64,000 nt of DNA from positions 1-64,000 of the forward strand of contig CAJSYZ010000007.1 of the NCBI GenBank assembly GCA_910574455.1. Direction: 5' to 3'. This document shows positions 47,178-58,831 of this stretch, in pieces. Each line of letters starts with the position of its first letter. Position 1 is the stretch's first letter. The translations under genes were made by a program, and so were the position numbers. The stretch is from Trichaptum fuscoviolaceum (Eukaryota; Basidiomycota; Agaricomycetes; Hymenochaetales; Trichaptaceae). Below the pieces are notes generated by a model. The model saw only the letters and a list, made by a program, of their open reading frames with translations, was not told where the DNA came from and made no database searches.

Positions 47178-48794
47178 CTAGTAAATCGAATTCAAATCAA
47201 CCAGCACCCCGGCTTTCTGCAATGTCATTATTGCATTTTTATCCTCCTCAACCTCTACGACCCCCTTACGCATGGCAGGCCGGAAATAATTCAGGGATAC
47301 GCGGGTACTCCGGAGAATTTCGGAAAGTTTGGCATAGAAACTTTCATCCAAAATAGTACAGTTCTTCAAATCCAGGTGCGTGAGGTTTTCGTAGAAGGTG
47401 CGGAAGTTTGATGATCCAATATCACTTGTTCTTGATGCTTGAAGAACCATGGGAGTTATATTGTGTACCGGCTCGACCTTCAAGCTTTTAATTGTACTCG
47501 GTAATGGGCGTATTATGTCGTCAAAGAAGAATTTCAGACTCGGATTAGGGCGGATGATGAGTATCGTGAAGGATGTGAGCTCCGGATAGCGCTCTCGCAT
47601 ATTGTCGGTCAGCTCTGAGTAATCTGCATATGTCCTTGCCGCTACAGAAAGGTGCTTTAGACCTGGACATCGAATAGCTTTGAGAAGATTCCCAGCAGGC
47701 CCAAAGTCTTCGTCGAAATTAATCTGGATATTAAGGTGTTCAAGGCAGGGTAACCTTATCTCCGGAACAGTCGCATGTTGCATGTCAGTCAAATCCATAT
47801 CTAGGGAGCATAGATTACTTGCTGCGTTCAAGAATGCCGCTACGTCTATTATTTGTGCGTTGTCTAGGTTGTATAAATGCAGCCTACACATACGCAGTGT
47901 CTGACTTGCCATTCTGGGGGAAAGAAGTCGGCTTTGCGTGTCCAGCAGGAACTCCAGTTCCTCAAGCAAGGGGATTTGCCATTGTTGGAAGAAATCTTCG
48001 TCCATCTGCTCGCAATCTTTAACTCGAAGGACACGGATTGCTTCAAGATTAACAACCGGGAAGTTCTCTCGAACGAAGCTTGCTGCTCCGTCCTCAAGTG
48101 TCATCGTCAAGGTTTTCCATCTTTGATGATGTTTGAACATCATTGAAAGTCTGGATAGCACAGACTTGGAGTTCAGTTCGTTCCCCGCCGTGTAGAATAA
48201 TTCTGTGGATCCATCAAGCTCGATGTCCACGGAAAGCCCCAGCTCAGCGCTCCGGCCTATGATTCTCGCAATTAGCCACGTAGGTATGTCGAGGGTTAGC
48301 GGTATTGACGCCCATAGAGAAGGCGAATACAGAATGACGTCTCTAAATTTTCTGGAGATGTGAGAGTATCGGACAAGCGAATGCGGGTCCGTGCAGTCAA
48401 ATGCGTCCTTCACAATATGATGGATGATCTCGTTCGGAAGGCTTTCGACAGTGAGGCGCGGAATACCGATAAGACGACAGGTTGTGGAGATGTGGGATTT
48501 GTATGTGGAGACCAAAGTGGACATGAAGGAATGGAACGCATCAGAAAGCCCTTTCATTTGTCTCATGCCATGCCTGGCAACAGTGGGGTTGGAACTCCGC
48601 ACGTTTGAAGGGACGCTATATAGTACAATGGATCTTTAGGGGAGCAGAGGATTACAACAATGGGCCATCACATACCTTAGCACGCCATCCCACAGTTCTT
48701 CAGCACGTATGCATCCGCTCGCCTCGTCCAGCTTGTCGACTACACGGCGCAAGAGGTCGATAGTTTCTCGAGTTTCGTGAAAAAAGACGGTCAT
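47178..48794 (-). CDS. F-box/LRR-like protein, cluster member 6
   Basis: Exon 1 48794-48676 (119 nt) and exon 2 48615-47178 give 518 aa, intact. Exon 1 encodes ETRETIDLLRRVVDKLDEAS. The F-box-like motif is LTVESLPNEIIHHIVKDAF followed by RYSHISRKFRDVILYSPS. Leucine-rich segments include LEELEFLLDTQS, LPCLEHLNIQIN, CPGLKHLSVAAR and LTHLDLKNCTIL; it ends KAGVLVDLNSIY. It is nearly identical over long stretches to the 29.3-kb gene, with matching 5' and 3' flanks, so the pair is a recent duplication. Differences cluster near the C-terminus (PAMRKGVVEVEEDKN versus GDRRGQEGYAKIQEKKN). Confidence 0.88.
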
Positions 48795-48912
48795 AGCTAG
48801 TTTGAATGAAGTGGGAGCTTCAAGGAAGGATCCCCAAAGCTCACGTATTTATACTTTTATTGAGTGGTTCAAGTTCTAGTTGTGGCTCAGGGTCGGAACC
48901 GCCGCCACCTTC

Positions 48913-48957
48913 AGTAACCACAACCTGAACCACAACCACCAATACCCATTGAACGTG
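48913..48957 (-). promoter_or_regulatory. Conserved upstream block of the F-box family (47.2-kb gene)
   Basis: Plus-strand sequence starts agtaaccacaacctgaacca and ends cattgaacgtg. It lies about 119-163 bp before the ATG at 48794, with a TATA-like tatttatacttttattg (about 48846-48862) in between. Confidence 0.5.
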
Positions 48958-49239
48958 TTGATTAGACGTACATACAATCTTAACAATCTACAACAAAATC
49001 GTGCCCGGAGAGACGAGGAAGATGATGGGTTGATTAGTGGAACTTGAATGCCTACACGATGTACATGTACATACCGGGATTCCACGACCAATTGGGGCAT
49101 CATTGGCTGCTCTTCTTCCAATTCTCGTCAAAGGGATCTTGTAAGCCACAACGCAGCGCCGCAGCGCTGACGTCTCACCAATCAAGTCTTGAGCAAGAAA
49201 ATCAGCCGAAGCACCATCAGAGTTCATTCACTCTTGGAA

Positions 49240-50568
49240 AATGACTTAAAAAAACTTTGGATTTCTACTCAGCCACTTGTATCGAGAGTTGTACTCGTAT
49301 GTCAGCACGCTGGGTGAAATTCCCGGTGAGTTAGGAATTCGTTGTCCGATGTCGGGTGTCCCATTTTGTACACTACACTACCGCATCGACTCCTTCGATG
49401 TCAGCATGAGATACACGGGACGAGAGAGACAAGCATGCGCCGCAGTCTGCTGGTCTACAGGTCTGATTCGTCTTCGCCTCCCGGGCCCGCGCAGCGCGCG
49501 GATACAGATGCAGTTGCAGATGCAGGTGAGATTTTTGAGTCTCAGACGATGCAGCAGGGTGGTACGTCGGCCCCCGATGCAGTGATCAGATGCGGACCAG
49601 GCAAAGGAGTCGGCTCCCAGCCTGCTAAGTGTCTCGTGTTCACGTTCTTCCTCTCTACCCTAGACTCGTCAGCCGCCTTCTCCAGCGGCCAGCCTCTATG
49701 CCAGCCCCGGCCCCCTTCGTCCTCGCCCGCCACCACCATACGCACGACCCTAAGCCCAAGGACACGCACCAGCGACTTCACCCCGCCATGCCCGTGCCCG
49801 TGCGGTCCAATCCGCGCGTGGCGATGAGTGCGAGTCACCGACGGCGGTGGCTCGTCAGTCGTCAGTCGTGGGTCGTGAGCCGTGGGCCATTGTAGCCGCA
49901 CACGCACGGAAAGACGGGAACCGCGGACGGCGAAGATGTACCCTATGAGCAAGACGGTAGTGCTGGGGGTTGGGGGCACGGGGTGAGTCGATATGATATT
50001 CGGGGACGGAGAGTGGGCAGGTGAAACGAGTGTCGTGACTCTAGAACTGCATGTGTGCTGAGCAGTGCAAGCAGATAAATGGGTCAAAAAAGCAAACCAG
50101 AGTCCAGAATCCTGATGCACCTGTGATTGACACGATTTTAAGTTGGCTACGGTCGCTGCGACCCTCTATCAGCCCCCCGATCGAGAGGCCGACTGCTTGT
50201 GCTCCAATGGGCCCGAGTAAGAACGATGGACCAGAGGGGACCGAAGGACGAAGGACGAAGAAGGCGAAGAAGTACGACAAGGTGAAGAAGGGTGTCCGCC
50301 GAGTAGTTGTCCAGAAGACCCTCTGCCAGTGGGAGTCAACTCGGGAGAAATGAAGCCAGATACATAGGTTCTGGCATCTACTGGTATACATCGGCACAAT
50401 GGCATGGACAGACTGTCTTTTTGCCACTGGCAGTTTGTTGCCATTTTGCCAGAGTGCAAACAGAGTTGACGGACGTCGACCTGAGAGAAGACAGCGTGGG
50501 AATTAAATTTGTCTCCGCCGCTCACTCGTTAAGAGTCTTTGAGACATCAAGTGTCAGGCACCTCATTT
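49240..50568. repeat. Dispersed repeat R, copy interrupted by element 2
   Basis: Collinear blocks with 40.0-42.6 kb: gtccgatgtcggg at 49344, catgcgccgcagtctgctgg at 49435, ggaccaggcaaaggag at 49589, gatggaccagaggggaccga at 50225, and ctttttgcca...gccagagtgcaaa at 50416-50462. The continuation of the repeat (tttctcagacaatcaccat) reappears at 54309, after element 2. No gene is recognised. Confidence 0.65.
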
Positions 50569-50609
50569 CATACGATGCAACGGATCTTGTCAGGACAGCA
50601 CATCGGATA
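50569..50609 (+). repeat. Left terminal inverted repeat of element 2
   Basis: 41 bp beginning catacgatgcaacggat and ending gcacatcggata. Pairs with 54230-54270 with two mismatches. Confidence 0.88.
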
Positions 50610-51093
50610 AATTGCCATATAAGGAAATATATTATGGCATATATTGTAGGGTACGGACAGCTCATCGGATACAGGTCCAAATTCGGAAGGTTGTTCTCAC
50701 ACTTAATTTGGCACGGTACAGGTGATGGAGATTAGATTTTAGTATTATTATCAGATTTACATTCACATAGTATCGGATTTAAATTAGTATAACCAATGTA
50801 AATACAAATATACATTTCAAATACAGAGTAAGTCAGTGAACGAATGCACAAAAAGTAATAGATGTTAAATCAGTAAGTGAAGTTACTTGAGTTGTACGAA
50901 GATTATTACTTACAGTTACCAGTAGAATCCGTCATTTCATTACAACTCACGTATTGGGTTAAGCCTTTAATCCAATCATTAGCAGTCCGACATTACAAAC
51001 TCTATATAGTTGACTTACCAATTGTACACGTTTTCCCATTGCGCCACCTATCAGCATGCACATGGAGGGTTGGAATCCGCATTTACAAGACAG

Positions 51094-51492
51094 TCAAGAC
51101 ATAAAAAAGTTATTATTGTTAGCTTCTAGATAAGTTGGATGGAACACCAAAATGCTCACATTTTCGACATAGTATGTCAACAAGCGGAAAAGAGGAGAAA
51201 AGACCTCTTCAGCTTCTGGACGAACTAAATGGCAATAAAAACACACCTCTATCCTATGGCATAAGTGCAAGTGAGCACGGCAACAGGAAGCTTGCGCGAT
51301 TCCTTCAAATGTATGACCTATAGAAACAAAAAGACTCACCTGTGGTTGCACGCGACCCAAGACATATTCTTGACAAAGAGACTTGGCTGAGCTGGTTTGG
51401 CATGGCGTACCAAGAGCGGCGGAGGGGAGAATCTGCTGCGACAAACGAGGACGACTCGCGAAGAGCATTCCTGTTGTGCCATTTGGATACAT
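51094..51492 (-). other. Unidentified minus-strand ORF inside element 2
   Basis: 132 codons from ATG at 51492 (starts MYPNGTTGMLFASRPRL). A donor-like GTGAGT lies after VLGRVQPQ near 51340, beyond which the frame looks non-coding. It could be a further captured exon or chance. I do not recognise the product. Confidence 0.25.
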
Positions 51493-51824
51493 GGAGCCCG
51501 AAGGCCGCTGTATCGAAATGCAGAGGGGCGAGGGGGGAAAGGAAAGGCCCGAGTGCTTCTTTACGAAGCCTTAAGTGTTAATTTTCGTACCGTATTTCGG
51601 GGAGGCTTCGGTCGTTCCCGAACTTCCATATATGGTAGTTACAAGCCAGCCCTAACTATTACACATGACTGACGCGTTGTTGTTTTGTCAGTCACAAGAC
51701 CGTGTTATTCTCACGATCCCTGACAAACGCGCAAGTCCGTCCGCGGTATGCCATTCCGACGTTCTACTATGTCTTGTTCGGCATCAGTAATTTATTTTAA
51801 CTGTAACGGGCATTCTGGGCACCA

Positions 51825-54105
51825 TGGCAGATTTTAAGAAGGTGTGTATTATAGCTTGGACTTTATTTAATATTTACTTACATTCAGAGCACAGACGCAT
51901 GACGGACAAGCACCCCGGCCCACCGGTAGTCTCTAAGACTTCGAGCAAGTTTGGTCACCGTCATCCAACTCGCGCACATCTATGGTCTCATCGACGTAGT
52001 CAAGAAGGGTGACTTGACCCAGAAGGTCGAGATACAAGTTGAAGGCAAGATGGCCACTTTGAAGGAGACTGAACTCCATGGTGGAGCACGTTTGCGAGCG
52101 AACTTATGTGTGTCGCTTTGGAAGTCGGCACTCAAGGCATACATGGTGGACAGGCTCGGGTTGAAGGTGTCCAAGTAACTTGGGCAGATATGACGAGAAA
52201 TGTAAATGTAAGTTCCAGTATACACTTGCTATTGCAACTAATCTGTCAACTTTCTGCAAAGAAAATGGCTTCAAATCTTTTGAACCAAGTGTGCTCAATC
52301 TCGGAGGTCACAAAGGCCGTAGCATTGGAAATCTGAGCAAGTTTGTCGACGTCGATGTGCAGGGCGAGATGCTCGACTTGAAGATGATTGTTAACTCCAT
52401 GGTAGCAAAACTCTCGACTTTGGCAAACGAAGTCATCAGGATGTCCATCGAGGTTGGTACGGACGGTAAGCTTGGTGGAAAGGCTGTCGTCGTAGATGTG
52501 CAGGGCATGTGGAAGGTGTGTATTTCTTTTGCCATTGACTTAATGCAGCGATGTATATGTACTGGATTAACATACTAACGGATTCTTCGCACTACAGATT
52601 CTGACTGACAATGTCAACTTGATGGCCATGAATCTGACGGACCAGCCTGAGGTGCGCTCGATCACCGAGGTGACCAAGGCTGTCGCAGGTGGCGATTTGA
52701 CGAAGATCACCGTCGACGTCCGTGGAGAGAGTCTTGACCTCAAGGAAACCGTAAACGGCATGTCCGAATCGTTGCGCGTGTTCGCTGATGAAGTAACTCG
52801 ATTGGCTCGTGAAGTCGGTACAGAGGGAAGACTTGGTGGTCAGGCAAGAGTTAATAATATGTGTGGTACGTGGGAGGACCTCACAGATAACGTGAATGCT
52901 ATGGCTGCAAATGTGGGTATCTGTTGCTGGGAGTGTCTCTGAAAAAGTGTTTAAACAATCTCCTTGTCGCAGTTGACCTTACAAGTGCGCACGATCGCGG
53001 TTGCAACTACGGCTGTCGCTCGTGGTGACTTGACGCAGAAGATCACAGGCGTGTCCGTGGAGGGCGAGATACTGGACTTGGTGAGTACCATCAATGGCAT
53101 GATTGACCAGCTTGCCCTCTTCGCTGCGGAAGTGACCAAGGTCGCGCGGGAAGTCGGAAGGAAAGGCAAACTCGGTGTTCAGGCAGAAGTCGGAAACGTC
53201 CAGGGTACATGGCAAGAAATCATGTATGTTGATCTCACTATTATTCTGCTCTATTGTGTTTTGTGGGTCTTTAACTCGTACCGATTAGAATGGCTGTGAA
53301 CACCTTGGCCGGAAACTTGACGACTCAAGTGTATGGTTTCGCGCAGATCAGTGCTGCAGCCATGGACGGCGACTTCACGCGTTTCATCACCGTCGGAGCC
53401 TTGGGTGAAATGGACTCCCTGAAGACCCAAATCAATCAGATGGTGTACAATTTGCGCGAGTCAATCCAGAGGAACACCGCCGCTCGCGAAGCTGCCAAAC
53501 TTGCCAATCGCTCGAAGTCGGACATGTCTCATGAAATTCAAACACCTATGAACGGTATCATTGGTATGACGGAGTTGACGGTTGATAGCGACTTGAATGG
53601 ACGTCAGCGCGAGAGTCTTCTGTTGGTGCATAGTTTTGGCTCGGAGTCTGCTATTGATTGTTGATGATATCTTGGATATCTCGAAGAGTAAGTTGATGCG
53701 TCCGCAGTATTCTATTTTGGCATTTATTGATGTATCGATTTGTTCTTATAGTCAAAGCAGGCAGGATGACAATGGAACAGGTTTCGTACTCATTGAGACA
53801 TTCGGTTTTTGGTATCCTCAAGACTCTTGTTGTACGGGCTTGCAAAACAACCTCGACCCAGACATTCCGGTCCAGCTCATCGGTGACTCGTTGCGCCTGC
53901 GCCAGGTTATCACGAATCTTGTTGGCAACGCCATCAAGTTCACTCCGAGCAAAGTCACCCGGAAGGGACATGTTGCGCTGTTATGCCGTCTTGTCAGTAT
54001 TGAGGGCTCGATGATAAAGCTGGACTTTCTGCGTCACGGATACGGGTATCGGTATTGCAAAGGACTGGCTAAAATTGGTCTTCGCTACGTTTGCGCAAGC
54101 AGATA
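51825..54105 (+). pseudogene. Group III (Nik1/Os-1 type) hybrid histidine kinase fragment
   Basis: Repeated HAMP-type units typical of fungal osmosensing histidine kinases are visible. They include VVKKGDLTQKVEIQVEGKM (about 51990), FVDVDVQGEMLDLKMIVNSM (52340), [20 protein letters not shown] (52670), [19 protein letters not shown] (52798) and [19 protein letters not shown] (53010). After the last unit ([17 protein letters not shown]) comes the phosphoacceptor region [17 protein letters not shown]. The His is kept, but the usual EFLANM before it is missing, and IRTPMNG reads IQTPMNG. A frameshift near 53650 separates DDILDIS. The N-box region DSLRLRQVITNLVGNAIKF follows near 53890. The rest of the ATPase domain and the receiver domain are absent. 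Introns remain (for example after GMWK at 52515). Stops and frameshifts make it non-functional. Confidence 0.88.
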
Positions 54106-54229
54106 GTTAGTAAATAATAATGTACATATACTAAGTGGGAGAAATCGTGGTTGTGGCAAAAAAAAAAAAGACTGACATAATACATATCTTTATATGGTAA
54201 ATTATCCGATAATATCTATATATGGTAAC

Positions 54230-54270
54230 TATCCGATGTGCCGTCCTGACAACATCCGTTGCATCGTATG
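54230..54270 (-). repeat. Right terminal inverted repeat of element 2
   Basis: 41 bp, reverse complement of 50569-50609 with two mismatches. Confidence 0.88.
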
Positions 54271-54892
54271 GTATGTGGTGATCGCAAGTGTCCAACCCAT
54301 CACTCTCTTTCTCAGACAATCACCATCTGACGTATACAAGAAGGCGTTAACAAAATTCGAGACGTTGTTTCCACCTCCTCACCTACATCTGCAAATGGGT
54401 GTGCAGCAAAATGGGCCGGGCGGAGGACGGAGGAAGCACATGAAAGCATGTCAACTTCTTAATTCAAGTTAGAATGATGAGGACCTTCTGTGATCCTTGC
54501 ATTATGACTAGTATGGAATATAAACCTTTAAGTCAATATGCTAGACATTACATTTGAAGCCACTAACTGCTGTTATGTGCTTGCTTTGAATCTCCATGAC
54601 TTCTACTTCGGAGCCGAATTCGATCTTTGGAACATAATGATGAGATCACATGCCTCGATAGCACTCCTTGCTGTTCATAGATTCCAACACAAAGGAATTC
54701 AAGTTCCGAGAGTTTAGCAGATTACTCGTGGCACAGTGCTTGATGGCTTCAACTTATTGATGTACACACCATCATTCAAGTCTGTCTAAATATTTCAAGT
54801 CCTACATATTCCATTCATCATTGATATCAGATGCTACTGCCAGTCTGTTCTAGTTGCATCAAGCTCAAAACACGTTGTTCTAATCCTCGTAG
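54271..54892. repeat. Repeat R remainder and F-box 3' flank
   Basis: About 54300-54380 continues repeat R (compare 42648-42735; aaggc(g/c)tcgttaacaaaattcgag-like). About 54828-54865 carries the conserved downstream motif cagatgctactgcc...gttgcatcaagct. No gene. Confidence 0.6.
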
Positions 54893-56528
54893 TCAGGAAA
54901 TCGAATTCAAATCAACCAGCACCCCCGCCTTCTGCAATGTCATTACCGCATTTTTCTCCTCCTGGACTTTTATGTCCCCTTCCAGCTCCCTACACTCGCC
55001 AGGCCGGAAACAATTCAGGGATACGCGGACACTCTGGAGAATCTCGCAAAGTCTGGCATAGAAGTTCTCCTCCAAGATCGTACAGTTCTCCAAATCCAGG
55101 TGCGTGAGGTTTTCGTAGTAGGTACGGAAGCTCGATGGTACAATATCACTTGCTCGTGACGCATGGAGAGCCACGTAATATGTATCGTATGCCGAATCGA
55201 CCTTCAAACTTTTAATTGTACTCGGTAATGGGCGTATTATATCGTCAAAGAAGAACTCTTCTTCCGGATAATGCTCGTTAACAGCGACTAGCGTGAATGA
55301 TGCGAGCTCCGGGTAGCGTCCTCGTATAGTGTCGGCTAGCTCAGCGTATTCCGCATGCGAGCTTGCCGCTACAGAAAGGTGCTTCAGACCGGGACATAGG
55401 ATGGCTTTGAGAAGATTCGCAGCAGGCCCAAAGCCTTCCTCGCCTTCGAATTGGATATCAAGGTGTTCAAGGTAGGGTAACCTTATTTCCTGAACTTCCG
55501 CTCCTTCGAAGTCACACAGATCCACCTTCAGGAAGCTTAAATTACTTGCTGCGCTCAAGAATGCCGCAATATCCATCATACATGTATGTGCGTCGTCTGG
55601 CTCGTATAACTCCAGCGTACAACTACGCAGTGTCTGGCTCGCCATTCTGGGGGAAAAAAGTCGGCTTTGCGTGTCCAGAACGAACTCCAGTTCCTCGAGT
55701 GAGGGGATTTCCCATTGCTGGAAGAAATCGTCCTCCATCTCTTTGCTTCCATCAACGCGAAGGACACGGAGAGCTTTGAGTTCAACGAGGGGGAAGTACT
55801 CGTGAATGAAGAGAGCTGCCCCGCCCTCAAGTTTCATCGTCAAAACTTTCCATCTTTGATGACCTGCAAACATCATCGAAAGTCTGGATAGCACGGACTC
55901 GCAGCTCAGTCTGATCCAATCCGTGTAGAACGATTTATCGAGCTTGAACTTAATGTCCACGGAAAGCCCCAGCTCAGCACTCCGTCCTATGATTGTCGCA
56001 ATTAGCCATGCAGGTAACCTGAGGGTCAACGGTATCGACGCCCATAGAGAAGGCGAATGCAGTATAACATCTCTGAATTTTCGGGAGATGTGCGAGTATT
56101 TGACAAGCGAGTGCGGATCCGAGTCCATGCATTCAAATGTGTCCTTCACTATATGATGGATGATCTCGTTCGGAAGGCTTTCGACAGTGAGTCGCGGAGT
56201 ACCGATAAGTCGACGGGTTGTGGAAATGTGGGATGTGTATGTGGAGACCAGAGTGGACGCGAAGGATTGGAGGACATCAGCAAACCCTTCTAGTTGTCTG
56301 AGGCCATGCCTTGCAACTGTGGGGTTGGAACTTCGCACGTTTGAAGGGACGCTTTTAAGAACAATGAATGTTTGGGATGCAAGGAATAAGACATTAGGCC
56401 ATCACATACCCTAGCACGCCATCCCATAAATCTTCAGCACCTACGCAGCCGTTCGTCTCGTCCAGCTTGTCGACTACACGGCGCAAGAGATCGATAGTCT
56501 CTCGAGTTTCACGAAACAAGACAGTCAT
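54893..56528 (-). CDS. F-box/LRR-like protein, cluster member 7
   Basis: Exon 1 56528-56410 (119 nt) and exon 2 56351-54893 give 525 aa, intact. Exon 1 encodes ETRETIDLLRRVVDKLDETN. The F-box-like motif is LTVESLPNEIIHHIVKDTFE followed by KYSHISRKFRDVILHSPS. Leucine-rich segments follow (LEELEFVLDTQS, LPYLEHLDIQFE, CPGLKHLSVAAS, LTHLDLENCTIL) and the C-terminus is KAGVLVDLNSIS. Predicted SCF ligase adaptor, target unknown. It groups with the 29.3-, 37.4-, 43.2- and 47.2-kb members rather than with the 22.5/26.6-kb pair. Confidence 0.88.
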
Positions 56529-56680
56529 TGTTTCTTTTACTGAGGTGGGAGCTTCAAGGAAGGAAGAATACCCAGAGCTCAGGTATTTGTTTTTTTACTG
56601 AGTGTGGTTCAAGTTCAACAGGGTCGCAACTTCAACTTCCGCGGCACGACTCCGCGGGGCTTTGGTACTACTAGTACTGG

Positions 56681-56709
56681 TCCACTACCACCAATTCGCG
56701 TTGAACGTG
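56681..56709 (-). promoter_or_regulatory. Partly conserved upstream block of the F-box family (54.9-kb gene)
   Basis: Plus-strand ccactaccaccaattcgcg then ttgaacgtg matches the promoter-side half of the family block. The other half (the ggtaacc end) is rearranged here. About 153-181 bp before the ATG. Confidence 0.4.
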
Positions 56710-58831
56710 AAAGTGAAACGTACAAACTCAACAATGAACGGACGCGGTAAAGCGAATGGGTCGTGGAGAGATAATGGAGATGATGGGATAATCGGCAAAA
56801 TACCGTACGACAGCCATGGGCGACACGACCACGGTTCGACGTCCAGTGGTCAGATCAACAGGACTTTCATTCGAGGACAAATAGGTGCGTCAATAACTGC
56901 TCTTCTTCCAATTCTCGTCTAAGGCATCTTTTAGGATGAAGCAGAGAAACATGGGCCGACCACAGGACAGCGACATCCGTTGAGTCCCGCCAATCAAGTT
57001 TTGTGGAAGAAACCAGACCACCATGGGAGCTCATTCACCCTCGAAGATGACCCGAACATCGATTTCTACACAGCCTCTTGTATCTACGGTCGTTTACTTT
57101 ATCGTTTGGTCAAATACACGGTGAGTTAGGCTGGTTCATGGGGCCAAGATTTGTCTTGATGTTTCTATCAGAGCTTGCTTTCGCTGGTTGGACTGGCGAA
57201 GCTCTCGGCCTAGCAATGCTGTTTTCCCCTCTAATCAATGGCGGTGATAAGGGAATTAGGTGGATCGGAACTTAGAGCTCATGCTCTCTCAAAGGTGTCC
57301 AAGACGAGTCGGACGCAAACCTTTTGCCGTCCTCTGCCATGTAGATGCGGTGAGATTCTGGGAAGGATGCTACGAGGAATGGCTGGTAAAGGAAGGGTAA
57401 GCTGGTACGCTTGCGTGTTCTTCGTTCCTGGTACCTCGCTAATGCTGCTCATTCTACAACAGCTGCGAGTCCAAGTTGAGATGAAATGGGCTGTCCTGCG
57501 CGCGCGACCGCCAATGGCATCCGTACACTACCGCGTCGACACCGAGCTTCATTTGGAATCGCACGTCGTATCGTAATCTCAGGCGGGGTGTTTACTCTCG
57601 TACCGCCTTCAACATCTTCACCGAAGTCACCACCACCTTCGCCGGCCACGCAGCGTGGGATTCACCGGGTGTCATAGACCAAAGGCAGAAACATTGGCTG
57701 TCCTCTCCTGAAGCTTAGGATATAAGGCTGATGTAGGAGGCAGGCGCACGACCGACGTACGATGCTGCCGCAGACACCTTGATATCTCTTTTCAACGGTC
57801 CATCCTTTTCTTCAGGCGTCCCCTCTTCTCGGCATCAACGCCAAAGTCACGCTCAACAAATTCTCCTTTTCTCATGCCAATCTCCTCTTCCGCTCCTTCA
57901 CCGAGGCCGGTTCAGGTTCTTCGCTCATCCCTTTGGATCAGCAGGTGAAGCACACGATCGGGTCTGCTGGAAACGGTTGCACGCCGCACTGGAGTCTCGC
58001 TTATCCTGTACGTGCATACGAGCGGTAACCGCAGCTGGTTTCTCTCTCTGGTCCACGATCATTTCCTACCGCTCCTCCTTTGTATCCAGCCCTGGTCATG
58101 ATCTCGAGAGCGCGTTTCTGACGAAGGAACTCTCAAGCGCTGTCGAAGAAGCTCGGAAGAGAAGATAAGAAGTTTGCGAGAGGAGCTTGTTGGGAGCGGG
58201 GACGATCTGGAGGTGGAATATGGTTATACTCTGCGTCCACCTGCTTCGCCGGAGAAGCTTCGTACAAGCAAAGGTCGGCGCACGAGTAATCACTTCCGAG
58301 AATCTTGTTAAGGTATGTTTGTAGTCTTTACTACCCTACGCAACTTCGCTGACCTCTGTTTCCTCTCTTTTATGCAGTCTGGCTACGATCTCAGCTCGCA
58401 ATTCCTAAGATGCCCCTTTGCGAACTTCGATGGCAAAAGATCTTCCTTTCGTTATCGAGCTTGTAACTATTCTTCGAAGGACTTGCAGCCACTTGTTGCC
58501 CAAGCGTTCTGAATGAGATGGACTTGAAGATGCATGTGGTGCTGATAACCTTTGTAGCATTATTGAGGAAAGTGTGTTTCATCCTGTAGTAGTGTAGTAA
58601 AGCAACCGGTTGAGGATAGAATTCTGGACTTGGCGTTTTCGCTCTGACATCTGTCTCTACAACGATGCCATTCGAAATTTTGATTTAGTTTGCGGTGTTC
58701 TAAACCGCGGGTCTCATCTTTGAACAAAATGTCTATTCCCGATCCCAAAACCAGAGGCTCCTGAGTCTTTCACTTATAAACAGTAACGTACAGTAACATT
58801 ATATTGTATCTACCCAAAACCATGGTCGCCT
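56710..58831. other. Intergenic region, no gene recognised
   Basis: The first part (to about 57150) matches the upstream flanks of other F-box members and the start of repeat R (gatttctaca(c)tcagcc.cttgtatc at 57061 versus 49260). From 57.2 to 58.5 kb there are plus-strand ORFs (for example 57779-58168) with donor- and acceptor-like sites, but no product I recognise. It may hold a decayed gene. Confidence 0.4.

Larger units (their letters stand above)
50569..54270. mobile_element. Element 2: TIR transposon carrying a histidine kinase fragment (Pack-type)
   Basis: A 3702-bp block bounded by inverted repeats 50569-50609 and 54230-54270 (39 of 41 positions match; outer part catacgatgcaacggat). 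A weaker match continues outward for a few bases (cacc.cat) and inward (.tt.ccatata). Inward lie AT-rich subterminal regions with further catcggata-like copies. The cargo is a broken group III histidine kinase gene (+). No transposase is visible. Repeat R is continuous on both sides when this block is left out, which supports an insertion. I could not define a target-site duplication. The TIR sequence differs from that of element 1, so they are different families. Confidence 0.68.

Noticed and set aside
51825..54105. Working histidine kinase gene
   Set aside because: Frameshifts, deletion just before the phosphoacceptor motif, and no complete ATPase or receiver domain.
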